A stretch of 43,352 nt of DNA. Source: Paenibacillus agaridevorans (GTDB taxonomy: Bacteria; Bacillota; Bacilli; Paenibacillales; Paenibacillaceae). Below are positions 33,586 through 42,828 of the stretch, piece by piece (position 1 is the stretch's first letter; the number at the start of each line of letters is the position of its first letter). The translations under genes were made by a program, and so were the position numbers. Where the stretch lies: positions 1 to 43,352 of the forward strand of contig NZ_BDQX01000085.1 in assembly GCF_003112455.1 (NCBI RefSeq). The letters are read 5' to 3'. The notes beneath the pieces are model-generated. The model was not told the origin of the DNA and ran no database searches. It saw nothing but the letters and a program-made list of their open reading frames with translations.

Positions 33586-34488
33586 TTAAGACTTCCGACG
33601 GTTCGTTTTTTCGTTCCACTCGCGAATATGCTGCAGCCATGCTCTGGAGGCGTGGGACAAATAATGCTGTCGACTCCAGATGATCGCCAAATCCCACGCG
33701 ATTGGCGGGTCCGTCTCTGCAATAACGCTCACGTTTTCCGTAACGAGTTTCTTAGCCACGGTAGGCGGAAGAAAGGCAACTCCGAGCCCTGCGCCTACCA
33801 TCTCGCCGATAAAATCCCACTGCGAGCTTTCGAAAACAATATCAGGCTCAAAGCCCTCTCGAATACAGGCGTCCCGAACGCGGTCGTACAAGGAGAAACC
33901 CTCCTTGAACAAAATAAACGGCTCCTCCCGAAGCTCCGATAACCGAACCAAACGTTGCCTCGCCAGAGGATGGTCCGCATGTACGATAAGCGATAGACGT
34001 TCCTTGGCCAAAGGAAAGGCGTCGAACAGCGACTCGTCTACAGGCAGCACAACGGCGCCAAGATCCAGCTTCGCCTCCCGAATTTGCTGTTCCACCACCT
34101 TTCCGCCTTCCTCCAGAAGCTGAAGCCGGACGCGTGGGTAGGTTCGACGAAAGTCAGCAATGATAGCGGGGAACAAGCTTGCTCCGATAACGGGCGGCAG
34201 CCCAAACGAAATATTTCCTCTCTTCAATTGTTTCCCTTCGTTTAGTGACGACTGCAGATCACGGGACATGGCAAGCATCGCCCGAGCGTATCGTAAAAAA
34301 ACATCCCCATCATCCGTTAACTGCAGATGCCGCGTCGAGCGGTTGAACAATACCACGCCTAGCTCCTCTTCCATATTCTTGATCGCCTTGCTTAACGCAG
34401 GCTGCGAGATATGCAGACTCTCGGCCGACCTGGAAAAGCTCCCTTGCTCCGCCACTTCAATAAAATAACGTAAATATGGAAGATCCAT
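33586..34488 (-). CDS. LysR family transcriptional regulator of the ketone-body operon
   Basis: The 300-aa protein has an N-terminal winged helix-turn-helix (1-60: MDLPYLRYFIEVAEQGSFSR, then LHISQPALSKAIKNMEEELG). A periplasmic-binding-protein-like effector domain follows (about 90-290), with typical text GNISFGLPPVIGASLFPAI, LVRLSELREEPFILF and GAGLGVAFLPPTVAKKL. It is divergent from the thiolase operon with about 144 bases between starts. The palindrome AGATAT-N5-ATATCT lies right upstream of the thiolase -35, as for a LysR activator site. The co-inducer is probably a short hydroxy or keto acid (inference). Confidence 0.92.
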   Translation of the reverse strand: MDLPYLRYFIEVAEQGSFSRSAESLHISQPALSKAIKNMEEELGVVLFNRSTRHLQLTDDGDVFLRYARAMLAMSRDLQSSLNEGKQLKRGNISFGLPPVIGASLFPAIIADFRRTYPRVRLQLLEEGGKVVEQQIREAKLDLGAVVLPVDESLFDAFPLAKERLSLIVHADHPLARQRLVRLSELREEPFILFKEGFSLYDRVRDACIREGFEPDIVFESSQWDFIGEMVGAGLGVAFLPPTVAKKLVTENVSVIAETDPPIAWDLAIIWSRQHYLSHASRAWLQHIREWNEKTNRRKS

Positions 34489-34527
34489 ATGCCATCGCCC
34501 TCACCATTTATTCTATTTTGTAATTAA

Positions 34528-34544
34528 AGATATGAATTATATCT
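34528..34544. promoter_or_regulatory. LysR-type operator palindrome
   Basis: AGATATGAATTATATCT is an inverted repeat with 6-base arms and a 5-base spacer. It ends two bases before the -35 of the thiolase promoter, centred about 46 bases before the expected transcription start, the usual place for a LysR activation site. Confidence 0.55.
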
Positions 34545-34546
34545 AT

Positions 34547-34575
34547 TTTACATATAAATAAGTCTTCTTTACAAT
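34547..34575 (+). promoter_or_regulatory. Sigma-A-like promoter of the ketone-body operon
   Basis: TTTACA (34547-34552), a 17-base spacer and TACAAT (34570-34575) lie 57 bases upstream of the thiolase ATG at 34633. Each box differs from consensus at one position. Confidence 0.7.
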
Positions 34576-34632
34576 TAAAACCATCGGAAGAGTCGAAGTT
34601 CAGGGTAAATGGAAAGGGAGAGTGAGGCTGGC

Positions 34633-35832
34633 ATGAAAGAACAGGAAGTTATCATTGTAAGCGCTGTCAGAACTGCCATTGGCAAATTTAACGGTCAGTT
34701 CAAAGATATAAGCGCTGTCGATCTGGGAGCGGCCGTCATTGCTCCGGCAATCGAACGGTCAGGTATTTCCGCTTCCGACGTACAGGAGGTGTTTATGGGC
34801 AACGTGCTGCAAGCGGGACTGGGCCAGAATCCGGCCAGACAAGCGGCGCTCAAAGCGGGACTCCCCGTCAGCGTGCCCGCTACAACGGTCAATCAGGTGT
34901 GCGGTTCGGGATTGATGGCGGTACAACTGGCCTATCGTTCGATTCGAAGCGGCGAAGGCGGAATTCTCCTTGCAGGCGGCATGGAGAATATGAGCCGCTC
35001 CCCCCACTTGCTGCAAAATTCCCGCTCCGGTCTTCCGATGGGCGACCGGATGATCAAGGACAGCATGATTGTCGACGGATTATGGTGCGCTCAGAACGAT
35101 GTCCACATGGGGATAACCGCAGAAAATATTTGCGAGGCCTATAGTCTGGAGCGCGAGGAATTGGACCGTTACGCGCATCGCAGTCAGATGAAGGCCGCAT
35201 CGGCGGTGGCGGCCGGCCGCTTCCGGGAAGAAATCATACCGATAGAAATACCCCAGAGCCGGGGCCCCGCTCTCATAGCCAATCATGACGAATACATTCG
35301 TTCCGATACGACGATGGATGCCCTGTCGAAGCTCCGTCCGGCGTTTGCGAAGGGCGGAAAGGTGACAGCCGGCAACGCCTCCGGCATCAACGATGGCGCT
35401 GCCGCTCTTGTGTTAGCAAGCCGCCGGGAAGCCGAGGCGCACAATTTGACGCCGTTAGCCACCATCCGATCCTGCGCCGTTGTAGGTGTAGATCCGGCCT
35501 TCATGGGGCTTGGACCCATTCCGGCCGCCGAAATGGCATTGGCTAAGGCCGGTCTCTCTATGTCCGATATTAATGTCATTGAGGCCAACGAGGCGTTTGC
35601 TTCGCAAGCTTTGGTATTCGCAAAACATTTCGGGCTGGACGACAGCCGACTAAACGTGGGCGGCGGCGCAATCGCGCTGGGTCATCCCATCGGCGCCAGC
35701 GGTGCGCGCATCGTCGTGACGCTGCTGCATGAGATGGCTCGCCGGGAAGCTCGTTACGGCATGGCGGCGTTATGCGTCGGAGGCGGCCAAGGCATTGCCA
35801 TCATTTTGGAGCGGGGAGTTGAACAACGATGA
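34633..35832 (+). CDS. Acetyl-CoA C-acetyltransferase (thiolase)
   Basis: The protein cleaves acetoacetyl-CoA with CoA to two acetyl-CoA, or runs in reverse. ATG at 34633 is preferred over ATG at 34609: GAGG lies 7 bases upstream, and it places the nucleophilic cysteine of VNQVCGSGLMAV at residue 90, in line with Cys89 of well-studied thiolases. That gives 399 aa. Other family marks are NEAFASQALVFAKHFG, the active-site His in ALGHPIGASGARI and the second Cys in AALCVGGGQGIAI. The frame overlaps the next gene by four bases (ATGA). It forms an operon with the CoA-transferase subunits and 3-hydroxybutyrate dehydrogenase, pointing to the degradative direction. Confidence 0.93.
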   Translation: MKEQEVIIVSAVRTAIGKFNGQFKDISAVDLGAAVIAPAIERSGISASDVQEVFMGNVLQAGLGQNPARQAALKAGLPVSVPATTVNQVCGSGLMAVQLAYRSIRSGEGGILLAGGMENMSRSPHLLQNSRSGLPMGDRMIKDSMIVDGLWCAQNDVHMGITAENICEAYSLEREELDRYAHRSQMKAASAVAAGRFREEIIPIEIPQSRGPALIANHDEYIRSDTTMDALSKLRPAFAKGGKVTAGNASGINDGAAALVLASRREAEAHNLTPLATIRSCAVVGVDPAFMGLGPIPAAEMALAKAGLSMSDINVIEANEAFASQALVFAKHFGLDDSRLNVGGGAIALGHPIGASGARIVVTLLHEMARREARYGMAALCVGGGQGIAIILERGVEQR

Positions 35833-36545
35833 TGCGGAAGAAAGTATGGACCTCGTTTGCAGAGGCCGTTGCCGATATTCATGATGGAGCTACTTTGATG
35901 GTCGGCGGATTCGGACTTGTCGGCATTCCCGAAAATTTAATCTCAGCTCTTGCCGAGCGCGGCGTCAAAAACCTGACCGTCATCTCGAACAATTGCGGCG
36001 TCGACGACTGGGGGCTGGGAATTCTGCTGCGCAATCGGCAAATCTCCCGAATCGTGGCCTCCTACGTCGGAGAAAACAAAGAATTCGAGCGTCAAGCCTT
36101 GTCGGGAGAAGTGGAGGTCCAGTTGCTGCCCCAAGGCACGCTGGCCGAGAAAATCCGGGCCGGCGGAGCAGGCATTCCCGCTTTCTATACGCCTGCCGGA
36201 ATCGGTACGCCGCTGGAAGAAGGACGCGAACAGCGAGTGTTCGGCGGCAAAGCTTATTTGCTGGAGGAGTCCTTGACTGCGGACTTCAGCCTGATCCGCT
36301 CTGCCATAGCCGATCGGGCAGGCAATCTTGCCTACAATCGAACGGCCCGCAACTTCAATCCGTTGATGGCGGCCGCAGGCAGGGTCACTATTGCGGAAAC
36401 GGAATCGCTGCTGGACGACGGCTACCTGGATCCCGAGCATGTGCATACCCCCGGCATTTATGTACAGGGACTTATCATTGGCAAACAGCAGAAGCGGATC
36501 GAGAAATTAACCGTGTCGCATCCCGAAGGAGGGCGCTCTTTATGA
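35829..36545 (+). CDS. 3-oxoacid (acetoacetate) CoA-transferase subunit A
   Basis: The 238-aa alpha subunit of a family I CoA-transferase (ScoA/AtoD type) has the signature [19 protein letters not shown], then [26 protein letters not shown] and [32 protein letters not shown]. With subunit B it moves CoA from succinyl-CoA or acetyl-CoA to acetoacetate. It is coupled to its neighbours by ATGA overlaps on both sides, with GGGGAG 10 bases before its start. A second in-frame ATG follows directly (35832). It acts in the cytoplasm as part of 3-hydroxybutyrate/acetoacetate use. Confidence 0.94.
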   Translation: MMRKKVWTSFAEAVADIHDGATLMVGGFGLVGIPENLISALAERGVKNLTVISNNCGVDDWGLGILLRNRQISRIVASYVGENKEFERQALSGEVEVQLLPQGTLAEKIRAGGAGIPAFYTPAGIGTPLEEGREQRVFGGKAYLLEESLTADFSLIRSAIADRAGNLAYNRTARNFNPLMAAAGRVTIAETESLLDDGYLDPEHVHTPGIYVQGLIIGKQQKRIEKLTVSHPEGGRSL

Positions 36546-37204
36546 CCCAAACAAACACACGCAACAAGATGGCGCTGCGCGCCGAAAAGGAAATCGCCGA
36601 TGGATTTTATGTCAACCTGGGCATCGGCATGCCTACTTTGGTAGCCAATCTCATCTCCGACGGAAAACGTGTATCGCTTCAATCCGAGAACGGGCTTATC
36701 GGAATCGGTCCTTACCCCTTGCCAGGAGAGGTTGATCCCGATTTGATCAATGCCGGCAAAGAAACCGTGACAGCCCTGCCGGGCGCCTCTTTTTTCGACA
36801 GCGCCGAATCGTTTGGCATGATTCGGGGAGGACATATCGATCTGGCCATACTCGGCGGCATGGAAGTGTCCGAAACCGGAGATTTGGCAAACTGGATGAT
36901 CCCGGGAAAAATAGTCAAAGGCATGGGCGGGGCCATGGATCTTGTTCATGGAGCCAAGAGGATTGTTGTCATGATGGATCATGTCAGTAAGGACGGCAAA
37001 CCCAAAATTCTGCATCGTTGCACGCTTCCGCTTACCGGAAAGGGCGTGGTCCATCGCATCATTACGGATCGCGCCGTCATGGATATAACTCCGCAAGGGC
37101 TCGTTCTCGTCGAAGCGGCGGCTGGTTTTTCTGTTGACGATATCCAGGCGGCAACCGAACCTCATCTGGTGGTGTCGGACCATCTCGTTATAGACGCTTA
37201 TTAA
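36542..37204 (+). CDS. 3-oxoacid (acetoacetate) CoA-transferase subunit B
   Basis: This is the 220-aa beta subunit (ScoB/AtoA type), starting at ATG 36542 inside the subunit A stop (ATGA) with GGAGGGCGC upstream. The catalytic glutamate that carries the CoA thioester is Glu49 in [14 protein letters not shown]. Further family text is [53 protein letters not shown] and the terminal HLVVSDH. Its reading frame is open for more than 500 bases upstream of the start, antisense-free but out of frame with subunit A. That extension is not part of the gene. Confidence 0.94.
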   Translation: MTQTNTRNKMALRAEKEIADGFYVNLGIGMPTLVANLISDGKRVSLQSENGLIGIGPYPLPGEVDPDLINAGKETVTALPGASFFDSAESFGMIRGGHIDLAILGGMEVSETGDLANWMIPGKIVKGMGGAMDLVHGAKRIVVMMDHVSKDGKPKILHRCTLPLTGKGVVHRIITDRAVMDITPQGLVLVEAAAGFSVDDIQAATEPHLVVSDHLVIDAY

Positions 37205-37220
37205 TCGGAGGGGGATTTTC

Positions 37221-38012
37221 TTGGAAAAAGGACTTCACAATCAAAGTCGCATCGTATTGGTGACGGGAGCGGCCGGCGGCATTGGCCTCGCTATAGGACG
37301 CCGCTTCGCCGAGGCAGGCGCCAGGGTTGTGTTAACCGACCGTGACGGTCTTGCCGTTAAACAAGCGGCGGCCGAATGGCGCGAAGCCGGATGGCATTCT
37401 CTTGGCTTGCCTCTGGATGTAACATCCGAAAGCGAGATCACGAACGTTATCGAACAAGTTCAGCAAACATGGGGCGGCATTGATATTCTGATCAACAATG
37501 CGGGCATGCAGTTTGTATCCCAGGTGGAAGATTTCCCGACTGCGACGTTCGAACGAATGGTTGCCATTATGCTAACCGCTCCGTTTATGCTGATCAAACA
37601 AGTTGTTCCAGGCATGAAGAAGCGACGTTTTGGTCGTATTATCAATATTTCGTCCATCAACGGATTGATCGGCTTCGCGGGCAAAGCCGCCTACAACAGC
37701 GCCAAGCATGGCGTCATCGGCCTGACCAAAGCCGTCGCGTTGGAGACAGCTCCCTGCGGCATTACCGTCAATGCGCTTTGTCCGGGCTATGTGGATACCG
37801 TGCTTGTTCGCAACCAGTTGGCCGATGTAGCGAGGCTGCACGGCATCACGCCCGAGTCGGCGCTGGAGAGCGCGATCTTGCCTCTCGTGCCGCAACGCCG
37901 GCTGATCGATATAGCCGAGGTAGCCGAATATGCATGGTATCTGGGCAGCGACCTGGCCCGCGGCATCACCGGCCAGGCCGTTGTCATCGACGGCGGCTAC
38001 ACGGCACAGTAG
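37221..38012 (+). CDS. D-3-hydroxybutyrate dehydrogenase (SDR)
   Basis: This 263-aa SDR has TGAAGGIG at the cofactor site, NNAG, and the catalytic Ser145 (INISSING), Tyr158 and Lys162 (YNSAKHG). Residues typical of bacterial 3-hydroxybutyrate dehydrogenases are seen: NNAGMQFVSQVEDFP, MLTAPFMLIKQVVPGM, the GLIGFAGKAAYNSAKHGVIGLTK region and NALCPGYVDTVLVRNQL. It oxidises 3-hydroxybutyrate to acetoacetate, feeding the CoA-transferase and thiolase encoded upstream. The start is TTG after CGGAGGGGGA, 16 bases past subunit B. The gene ends 14 bases from the convergent response regulator gene, with no terminator hairpin between. Confidence 0.9.
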   Translation: MEKGLHNQSRIVLVTGAAGGIGLAIGRRFAEAGARVVLTDRDGLAVKQAAAEWREAGWHSLGLPLDVTSESEITNVIEQVQQTWGGIDILINNAGMQFVSQVEDFPTATFERMVAIMLTAPFMLIKQVVPGMKKRRFGRIINISSINGLIGFAGKAAYNSAKHGVIGLTKAVALETAPCGITVNALCPGYVDTVLVRNQLADVARLHGITPESALESAILPLVPQRRLIDIAEVAEYAWYLGSDLARGITGQAVVIDGGYTAQ

Positions 38013-38026
38013 ACGAGAGTTCGCGC

Positions 38027-39631
38027 CTATCGCCTGCTCCGCACCTCTTCCCGATACTCCTTGGGCGTGACGCCCGCTTCGTTCTTGAAGACGCGGTTGA
38101 AGTGGCGAATATTCGAGAAACCCGTCATCTCCGCGATGCCGAGTATCTTCTCGTCCGTCGATGCCAGCCGCCTCTTCGCTTCCTCCACGCGAAGCTCGGT
38201 CAGCCGCTCGACGAATGTCTTGCCGGTACGTTGCTTGTACAGCGTACTGAAGTAGGCCGCATTTAAAAACACCTTGTCGGCGAGATCCTTAAGCGCCAGC
38301 GGCTCGTGATAATGTTTCTCCAGGTACCTCTCCGCCAGTTGGATGGGATCACGCTCCGTCGGCTTGCTTCCTTCCGCGATTCCCGACGTCAAACTGCCCA
38401 GCAGCGTCCGGCATACCTCGATCAGCTCCGTGCTGGATGAGATCGAACAGATCTCGACGAGCAGCGTCCGGATATCCTTTTCGCCAAGCCAATCCCGAGT
38501 CAGGCCAAGCTCTTCCGACAGCTCATAGCACTGGATAAGCAGCTTGCATATTTGTTGGTGCACAAGCTCCGGCGTCCCCGCTTTGGCGCACAGCTCGCCA
38601 ATGGTCAGCTCCGCCAATCGTTCGGCTTCGTCTCGCCGCCCTTCGTGGATCGCCTTATCAAGCGACTCCCAGGACCACTTCTTCACCTCCGCCTTGAGGA
38701 GATGATTTTGCGCCGCGTTGCGGTAATCGATCACCTTGTCTCCTCCCACGACGAGACGGTACAGCAAGGCGATCCCCGCCTCGCGGAACGGCACGGTCAT
38801 GGACTCGAACCCCTTTACCGGACGTCCGATGCCGATCGTTACGGTCAGATTAGAGAGTGACTTGATCTGTCTTCGGATGGATTCGGCGAGTTCCAGAAGA
38901 GCATCCATATTCGTATCCGGCATGTTTACGAGCGCCGCAACCTCCGACTCCGAGAACACGAAGCTGAATCCCGGCATGCGGTGATCCAGAATTTCCTGTA
39001 CGAACTGTTGAATGTAGAGCTGGAACAGCGACGGATCGGATTGCGTATACCGCTCCCGCGCAACCGATTCTTTGTCGAGCTTGATGACCAGGCAATTGAA
39101 ATAAGGTTCGGACAGCTCGATGCCCAGTTGACTCAGCAAGTCCAGATCCTGTTGATGCAAGCTGCCGCGCATGATGCCGGCGGACAAGCCGTCCGAAGCC
39201 TGCTGACGAAGCTGGCGGTCGTCCTTTGGCGCTTCCGGAGCCGGCGATGCTCCCCTCGTACGCAGCTCCTCCTTCAACTTATCCAACACGCGCGTCAGCT
39301 CTTCGCGCTCCACCGGCTTCATGATGTAATCCTTGGCGCCGCTGCGCATGGATTGCTGCAGGTACGAGAAGTCCTCATATCCGCTGATGACGACGCATTG
39401 CAGCTTCGGGAACCGTTCCCTTGCGATCGTCTGCAGTTGGAGACCGTCCATCTTGGGCATCCGAATGTCCGTCAGCAGCACGTCCGGCGTGAGCTGCTGA
39501 AGCAGCTCAAGCGCCTCGTAGCCATCCTTCGCGTCGCCGACAACCTCCCATTCGGAGTCCCACGAAGCGATCATCGCCCGGAGTCCCCGCCGGAATATCG
39601 CCTCGTCATCCACTACAACGATTTTAGGCAT
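38027..39631 (-). CDS. YesN-type response regulator (receiver plus AraC HTH), second system
   Basis: The 534-aa protein has a receiver domain (1-120) with Asp55 in LLTDIRMPK. The linker region (about 135-420) includes a GGDEF-like or YesN middle fold (FNCLVIKLDKESV, then VTIGIGRPVKGFE). A C-terminal AraC double helix-turn-helix spans about 430-530 (VFLNAAYFSTLYKQRTGKTFVERL, then NIRHFNRVFKNEAG). It is the last gene of the operon with the sensor kinase, 25 bases upstream, and the solute-binding lipoprotein. Likely targets are the adjacent glycoside genes beyond the right edge, though targets inside this window cannot be excluded. Confidence 0.92.
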   Translation of the reverse strand: MPKIVVVDDEAIFRRGLRAMIASWDSEWEVVGDAKDGYEALELLQQLTPDVLLTDIRMPKMDGLQLQTIARERFPKLQCVVISGYEDFSYLQQSMRSGAKDYIMKPVEREELTRVLDKLKEELRTRGASPAPEAPKDDRQLRQQASDGLSAGIMRGSLHQQDLDLLSQLGIELSEPYFNCLVIKLDKESVARERYTQSDPSLFQLYIQQFVQEILDHRMPGFSFVFSESEVAALVNMPDTNMDALLELAESIRRQIKSLSNLTVTIGIGRPVKGFESMTVPFREAGIALLYRLVVGGDKVIDYRNAAQNHLLKAEVKKWSWESLDKAIHEGRRDEAERLAELTIGELCAKAGTPELVHQQICKLLIQCYELSEELGLTRDWLGEKDIRTLLVEICSISSSTELIEVCRTLLGSLTSGIAEGSKPTERDPIQLAERYLEKHYHEPLALKDLADKVFLNAAYFSTLYKQRTGKTFVERLTELRVEEAKRRLASTDEKILGIAEMTGFSNIRHFNRVFKNEAGVTPKEYREEVRSRR

Positions 39632-39656
39632 TCGTCCATCCTCCCCCGCTGATCTA

Positions 39657-41441
39657 TTACTCTCCGCCGTCCGTCATGGCAGGGAGCGTCATAATAACCC
39701 GAAGCCCTTGATACGGCATGCTCTCCAAGGCCAGACCGTAAGGTTCGCCATAATGCAGTTCGATTCGCCGATGCACGTTCAACAGTCCATTGCCCGTCTT
39801 GCCTCCGAGATCCTTGGAATGCTTGAGCCGCTCGCGCAGCATCTGCAGCTCCTCCGTGCCGAAGCCGATGCCGTCGTCCTCCACGACGATCGTCAGCACG
39901 CCCTCCGCTTCGCGTCCGGATACTTTGATCCGGCCTTCGCCTACACCCTTGTCGATGCCGTGGTTAATCGCATTTTCGACGATGGGCTGAATAATGAGCG
40001 GAATGACCTTGCAGCCAAGCGCCCCTTCGTCGATGTCGGTCTCAAACGCGATGCGCTCCTCGTATCGGATCTTCTGTATACTCATATATCCTTTGACGTG
40101 CACAAGCTCGTCTTGCAAAGTGACGGCTTCCCTCCGGCTGCTCAGGCTATAACGCAGCAGCTTGCCGAGATTGTTCGCCATCGTTACGATTTCCCGGTTC
40201 CCCTCAAGCTCGGCGTACATGCTGATGGAGCCCAGAGTATTGTACAGAAAGTGCGGATTGATCTTGCTCTGCAGCGCGGCTATCTGGGCATCCTTCTCCC
40301 TTATCTCCGTTTCGTAGAGCAGATAACCAAGCTCGCTCAGCTTGGACACCATCGTATTAAACGTGCTCCCCAGCTGACCGACCTCGTCGGCCGACGTGAC
40401 GGGGAAAGAGACGTTAAGTTCGCCTTGCTCGACCTTTCGCATCAACCGGCTCAGCTTGCGCAGCGGCAGCGTTATACGGAACGCGAGAAAGACGGAGATC
40501 AGCATCGCCAGTCCGATGCAGATAAAACCCGCAAGCGCGATGGAATTGCGGACGATAAGACTGTCCTTCATCAGCTCCCGGACCGGAACGGCGCTTACCG
40601 TCGTCCAGCCCGTTACGTCCGAGGTTACATATGCGACAAGCAGCTTCTCCGTATCTCCGCCGTCAATATGAAGCATCCCTTCCCCTTGCGGGGAGCCGAG
40701 ATCCGCGATTGCCGGCGCTTCGTCCCGCGTAATGACCGGCTGGCCGCCTCCGTCAACGATATACATGGACTCCTTGCGGACGGGGTCGGCTTGCAGCAAT
40801 ATTTTGCGGACGGAGGCCGGGTCGATATCCAGCACGATATAGCCCAGCGTCTCGCCGGTATCGAAGCTGCGAAGCTCGCGGGCGATCGAGAACACCTCAT
40901 ACGACATGCCGCTCGTCGCCTGCACCTCGTGCGTCGTGATAAAGGTCGGCTGTCCGAAACGCTCCTTGGCCTTCATGAGCCACTCGGCGCTTTCATCCAG
41001 CTTATACGTCGTCACATATTGGCTCTCGGGGAGTACGACGTACGAGGCCCCTTTCTCCCCGAACAACGAGATGCCCATTATATCGATTCGGCCATTGATA
41101 AAGATCGACGAGACGAATTGGTTGAGCGCCTCGATCTCCTTCAATTCCAATCTCTGTCCAAGCGTCCGCCGCGAGCTGATAAAGCTCATGATATCCTTAT
41201 TGGAGTAGGGGGACAGCGTCAATCGGTTTAATTCGTTCATATACGTGTCGATGTTAAGCGTAATCTGCTTGACGGTCTGCAGTTGATAGCTGCCGACGTT
41301 TTTCTCCATCGCCTTCTCAAAGCTGCCGAATGTATAAAGTCCCATTGCGGCCAGCGGAACAAGCACGAGCAGACAGTTGATCCAGATCAGCTTGCGCGCC
41401 AGCTCCTGGTTCCGGAATCCTTGCGTCAGCTTCCGGATCAT
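39657..41441 (-). CDS. YesM-type sensor histidine kinase, second system
   Basis: The 594-aa membrane kinase has TM1 (KLIWINCLLVLVPLAAMGLYTF, about 18-40) and an extracellular dCache-like domain (about 45-290). TM2 (SIALAGFICIGLAMLISVFLAF) is followed by HAMP (LSRLMRKVEQGELNVSFPV). His_kinase has its phospho-acceptor His at about 393 in QSKINPHFLYNTLGS, and HATPase_c shows QPIVENAINHGID, DDGIGFG and GNGLLNVHRR. Its ATG overlaps the stop of the solute-binding protein gene by four bases, so binding protein and kinase are made together. That suggests the loaded lipoprotein is the sensed ligand partner (inference). Confidence 0.92.
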   Translation of the reverse strand: MIRKLTQGFRNQELARKLIWINCLLVLVPLAAMGLYTFGSFEKAMEKNVGSYQLQTVKQITLNIDTYMNELNRLTLSPYSNKDIMSFISSRRTLGQRLELKEIEALNQFVSSIFINGRIDIMGISLFGEKGASYVVLPESQYVTTYKLDESAEWLMKAKERFGQPTFITTHEVQATSGMSYEVFSIARELRSFDTGETLGYIVLDIDPASVRKILLQADPVRKESMYIVDGGGQPVITRDEAPAIADLGSPQGEGMLHIDGGDTEKLLVAYVTSDVTGWTTVSAVPVRELMKDSLIVRNSIALAGFICIGLAMLISVFLAFRITLPLRKLSRLMRKVEQGELNVSFPVTSADEVGQLGSTFNTMVSKLSELGYLLYETEIREKDAQIAALQSKINPHFLYNTLGSISMYAELEGNREIVTMANNLGKLLRYSLSSRREAVTLQDELVHVKGYMSIQKIRYEERIAFETDIDEGALGCKVIPLIIQPIVENAINHGIDKGVGEGRIKVSGREAEGVLTIVVEDDGIGFGTEELQMLRERLKHSKDLGGKTGNGLLNVHRRIELHYGEPYGLALESMPYQGLRVIMTLPAMTDGGE

Positions 41442-42772
41442 TCCGCATTCTCCCCATGTCCGCTCGCCAGTGCATTTACCTTCCTAACCGCATTCTCAAG
41501 CGTCTGCTTGGGCGTCTGCTGCTTGTAGTTCATCTTCTCGAACTCCTGAATTAATAATTCGATCGCGGACCATTGCTTTACATGCCGCGGCCAATAAGCG
41601 ACATAATTGGCGACGGCGGCATAATCGCCCCGATATTCCTGATCGGTAAACGCCTTGCTCTCCACGACCTTCGTCATGCTGGGCACATGACCGGCCTGCG
41701 CCCAAAGTTCGCCGTGCTCGACCATCCACTTCGAGAAGGTCAATGCCGCACGGCGCTTTTCCTCCGTCATGACGTGTTTGGTCGGAATCGCCAGCGTATG
41801 CGAATCTCCCCAGGCCGCGGAATGATCGTATAGAACGGGGAGCGGCACGACGCCGAAATCAAGTGACTCCGCATGCTCGAAGGCTCCTGTTCCCCACATG
41901 CCGAGCATGATGACGGCAGCCTTGCCATCGCGAAATAATTTAAAGGAATCGTTGATATCGGGCGGAATTAAACCCGTTGCATATAGATGGTTGACGTACT
42001 CCAGCGCCTCCAGCGCCTTGGCGTTGTCGAACCTGGCCTGCATGCCGGATTCGCTGTAAAACGTCCCGCCTCCGTCCATCTGATTGTACAAGCTCCACCA
42101 GAACCAGACGGAATCGATCCGCGTACTCGGCATCGCAAGCGGCGCCACATCGGAAGCTACAGCAGAGCGAATTCGCTCCAGAAATGCCGCGAAGCCTTCG
42201 GGTCCCGGATCGATGACCGGCCTCCCGGTCGTTTCGTCAAGGACGCCGGCCGCGCGCAAATGCGACTTATTGTAATACATAACGAGCGCGTGCGTATCCA
42301 GCGGAACGCCATAGGAGCTCCCGTCATATTCCGTTGCTTTGCGAATATGGGGGGTGAAGTCATTCCAGTCAAGACCGACCTCCCGAGCCGACTCCGTCAA
42401 ATTCTCGATATAACCATTCTGGACGAATTGCGGCATGCTCGTCGTATGAATGATGGCGACATCGGGCGCATTGCCGGCCAGTATCGCCGTTCGGAGGCGC
42501 GAATAATAATCATCGAGCCTGGTGTTGGTCTGCACGACCGCTATGTCGTCCTGCTGAGCGTTGAACTGCTCCACCATCTCGGTCATAAACTGGTTGTCGC
42601 CGCCGCTGAAGGGGGTCCAGTAATCCAGGCGGATCACGTCGCGCTTGGGCTCGGGCTGCGGAGAAGGCGCCTCGTTCCGCGCGCAGCCTGCCAACGTCCC
42701 CGCGAGCAAACCTCCCGCAAGCAGACATGCCGCAAGCCTTCGCCAATCTTTTTTTGAACCCGCAGATCTCAT
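41438..42772 (-). CDS. Extracellular sugar-binding lipoprotein linked to a two-component system
   Basis: The 444-aa family 1 solute-binding protein has a lipoprotein signal (LAACLLAGGLLAGTLAGC, lipid-modified Cys30). It then shows VIRLDYWTPFSGGDNQFMTEM and typical text FRDGKAAVIMLGMWGTGAFEH and AIPTKHVMTEEKRRAALTFSKWM. It resembles UgpB/MalE-type sugar-binding proteins, about 100 residues shorter than the LplA-type protein at 26990. No permease genes adjoin it; instead it is followed by a sensor kinase and regulator in one coupled operon. It may serve sensing, or share permeases encoded outside the window. The ATG has GGGG 12 bases upstream and AGGG directly before it. Confidence 0.9.
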   Translation of the reverse strand: MRSAGSKKDWRRLAACLLAGGLLAGTLAGCARNEAPSPQPEPKRDVIRLDYWTPFSGGDNQFMTEMVEQFNAQQDDIAVVQTNTRLDDYYSRLRTAILAGNAPDVAIIHTTSMPQFVQNGYIENLTESAREVGLDWNDFTPHIRKATEYDGSSYGVPLDTHALVMYYNKSHLRAAGVLDETTGRPVIDPGPEGFAAFLERIRSAVASDVAPLAMPSTRIDSVWFWWSLYNQMDGGGTFYSESGMQARFDNAKALEALEYVNHLYATGLIPPDINDSFKLFRDGKAAVIMLGMWGTGAFEHAESLDFGVVPLPVLYDHSAAWGDSHTLAIPTKHVMTEEKRRAALTFSKWMVEHGELWAQAGHVPSMTKVVESKAFTDQEYRGDYAAVANYVAYWPRHVKQWSAIELLIQEFEKMNYKQQTPKQTLENAVRKVNALASGHGENAE

Positions 42773-42828
42773 CCCTTCGAACCCCTTTCGGCTGTGGCAG
42801 CTCCTGATTGTACGCGTCTGTTTTACCG

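Noticed and set aside
33577..33591. TCTTAA-AGA-TTAAGA as terminator of the LysR gene
   Set aside because: A 6-bp AT-rich stem overlapping the stop codon and without a T-tract is too weak to call.
35993..36541. Upstream extension of the CoA-transferase B reading frame (403 codons in total)
   Set aside because: The real subunit B starts at ATG 36542 with a GGAGG site and an ATGA overlap. The upstream part is an Arg-rich out-of-frame reading of subunit A.
39708..41231. 507-codon open frame on the plus strand
   Set aside because: It lies wholly antisense to the second sensor kinase, whose domains are unmistakable. The frame has no ribosome binding site and a composition typical of a GC-rich antisense shadow.
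41987..42757. 256-codon open frame on the plus strand
   Set aside because: Antisense to the solute-binding lipoprotein gene; no start signal and no recognisable domain.
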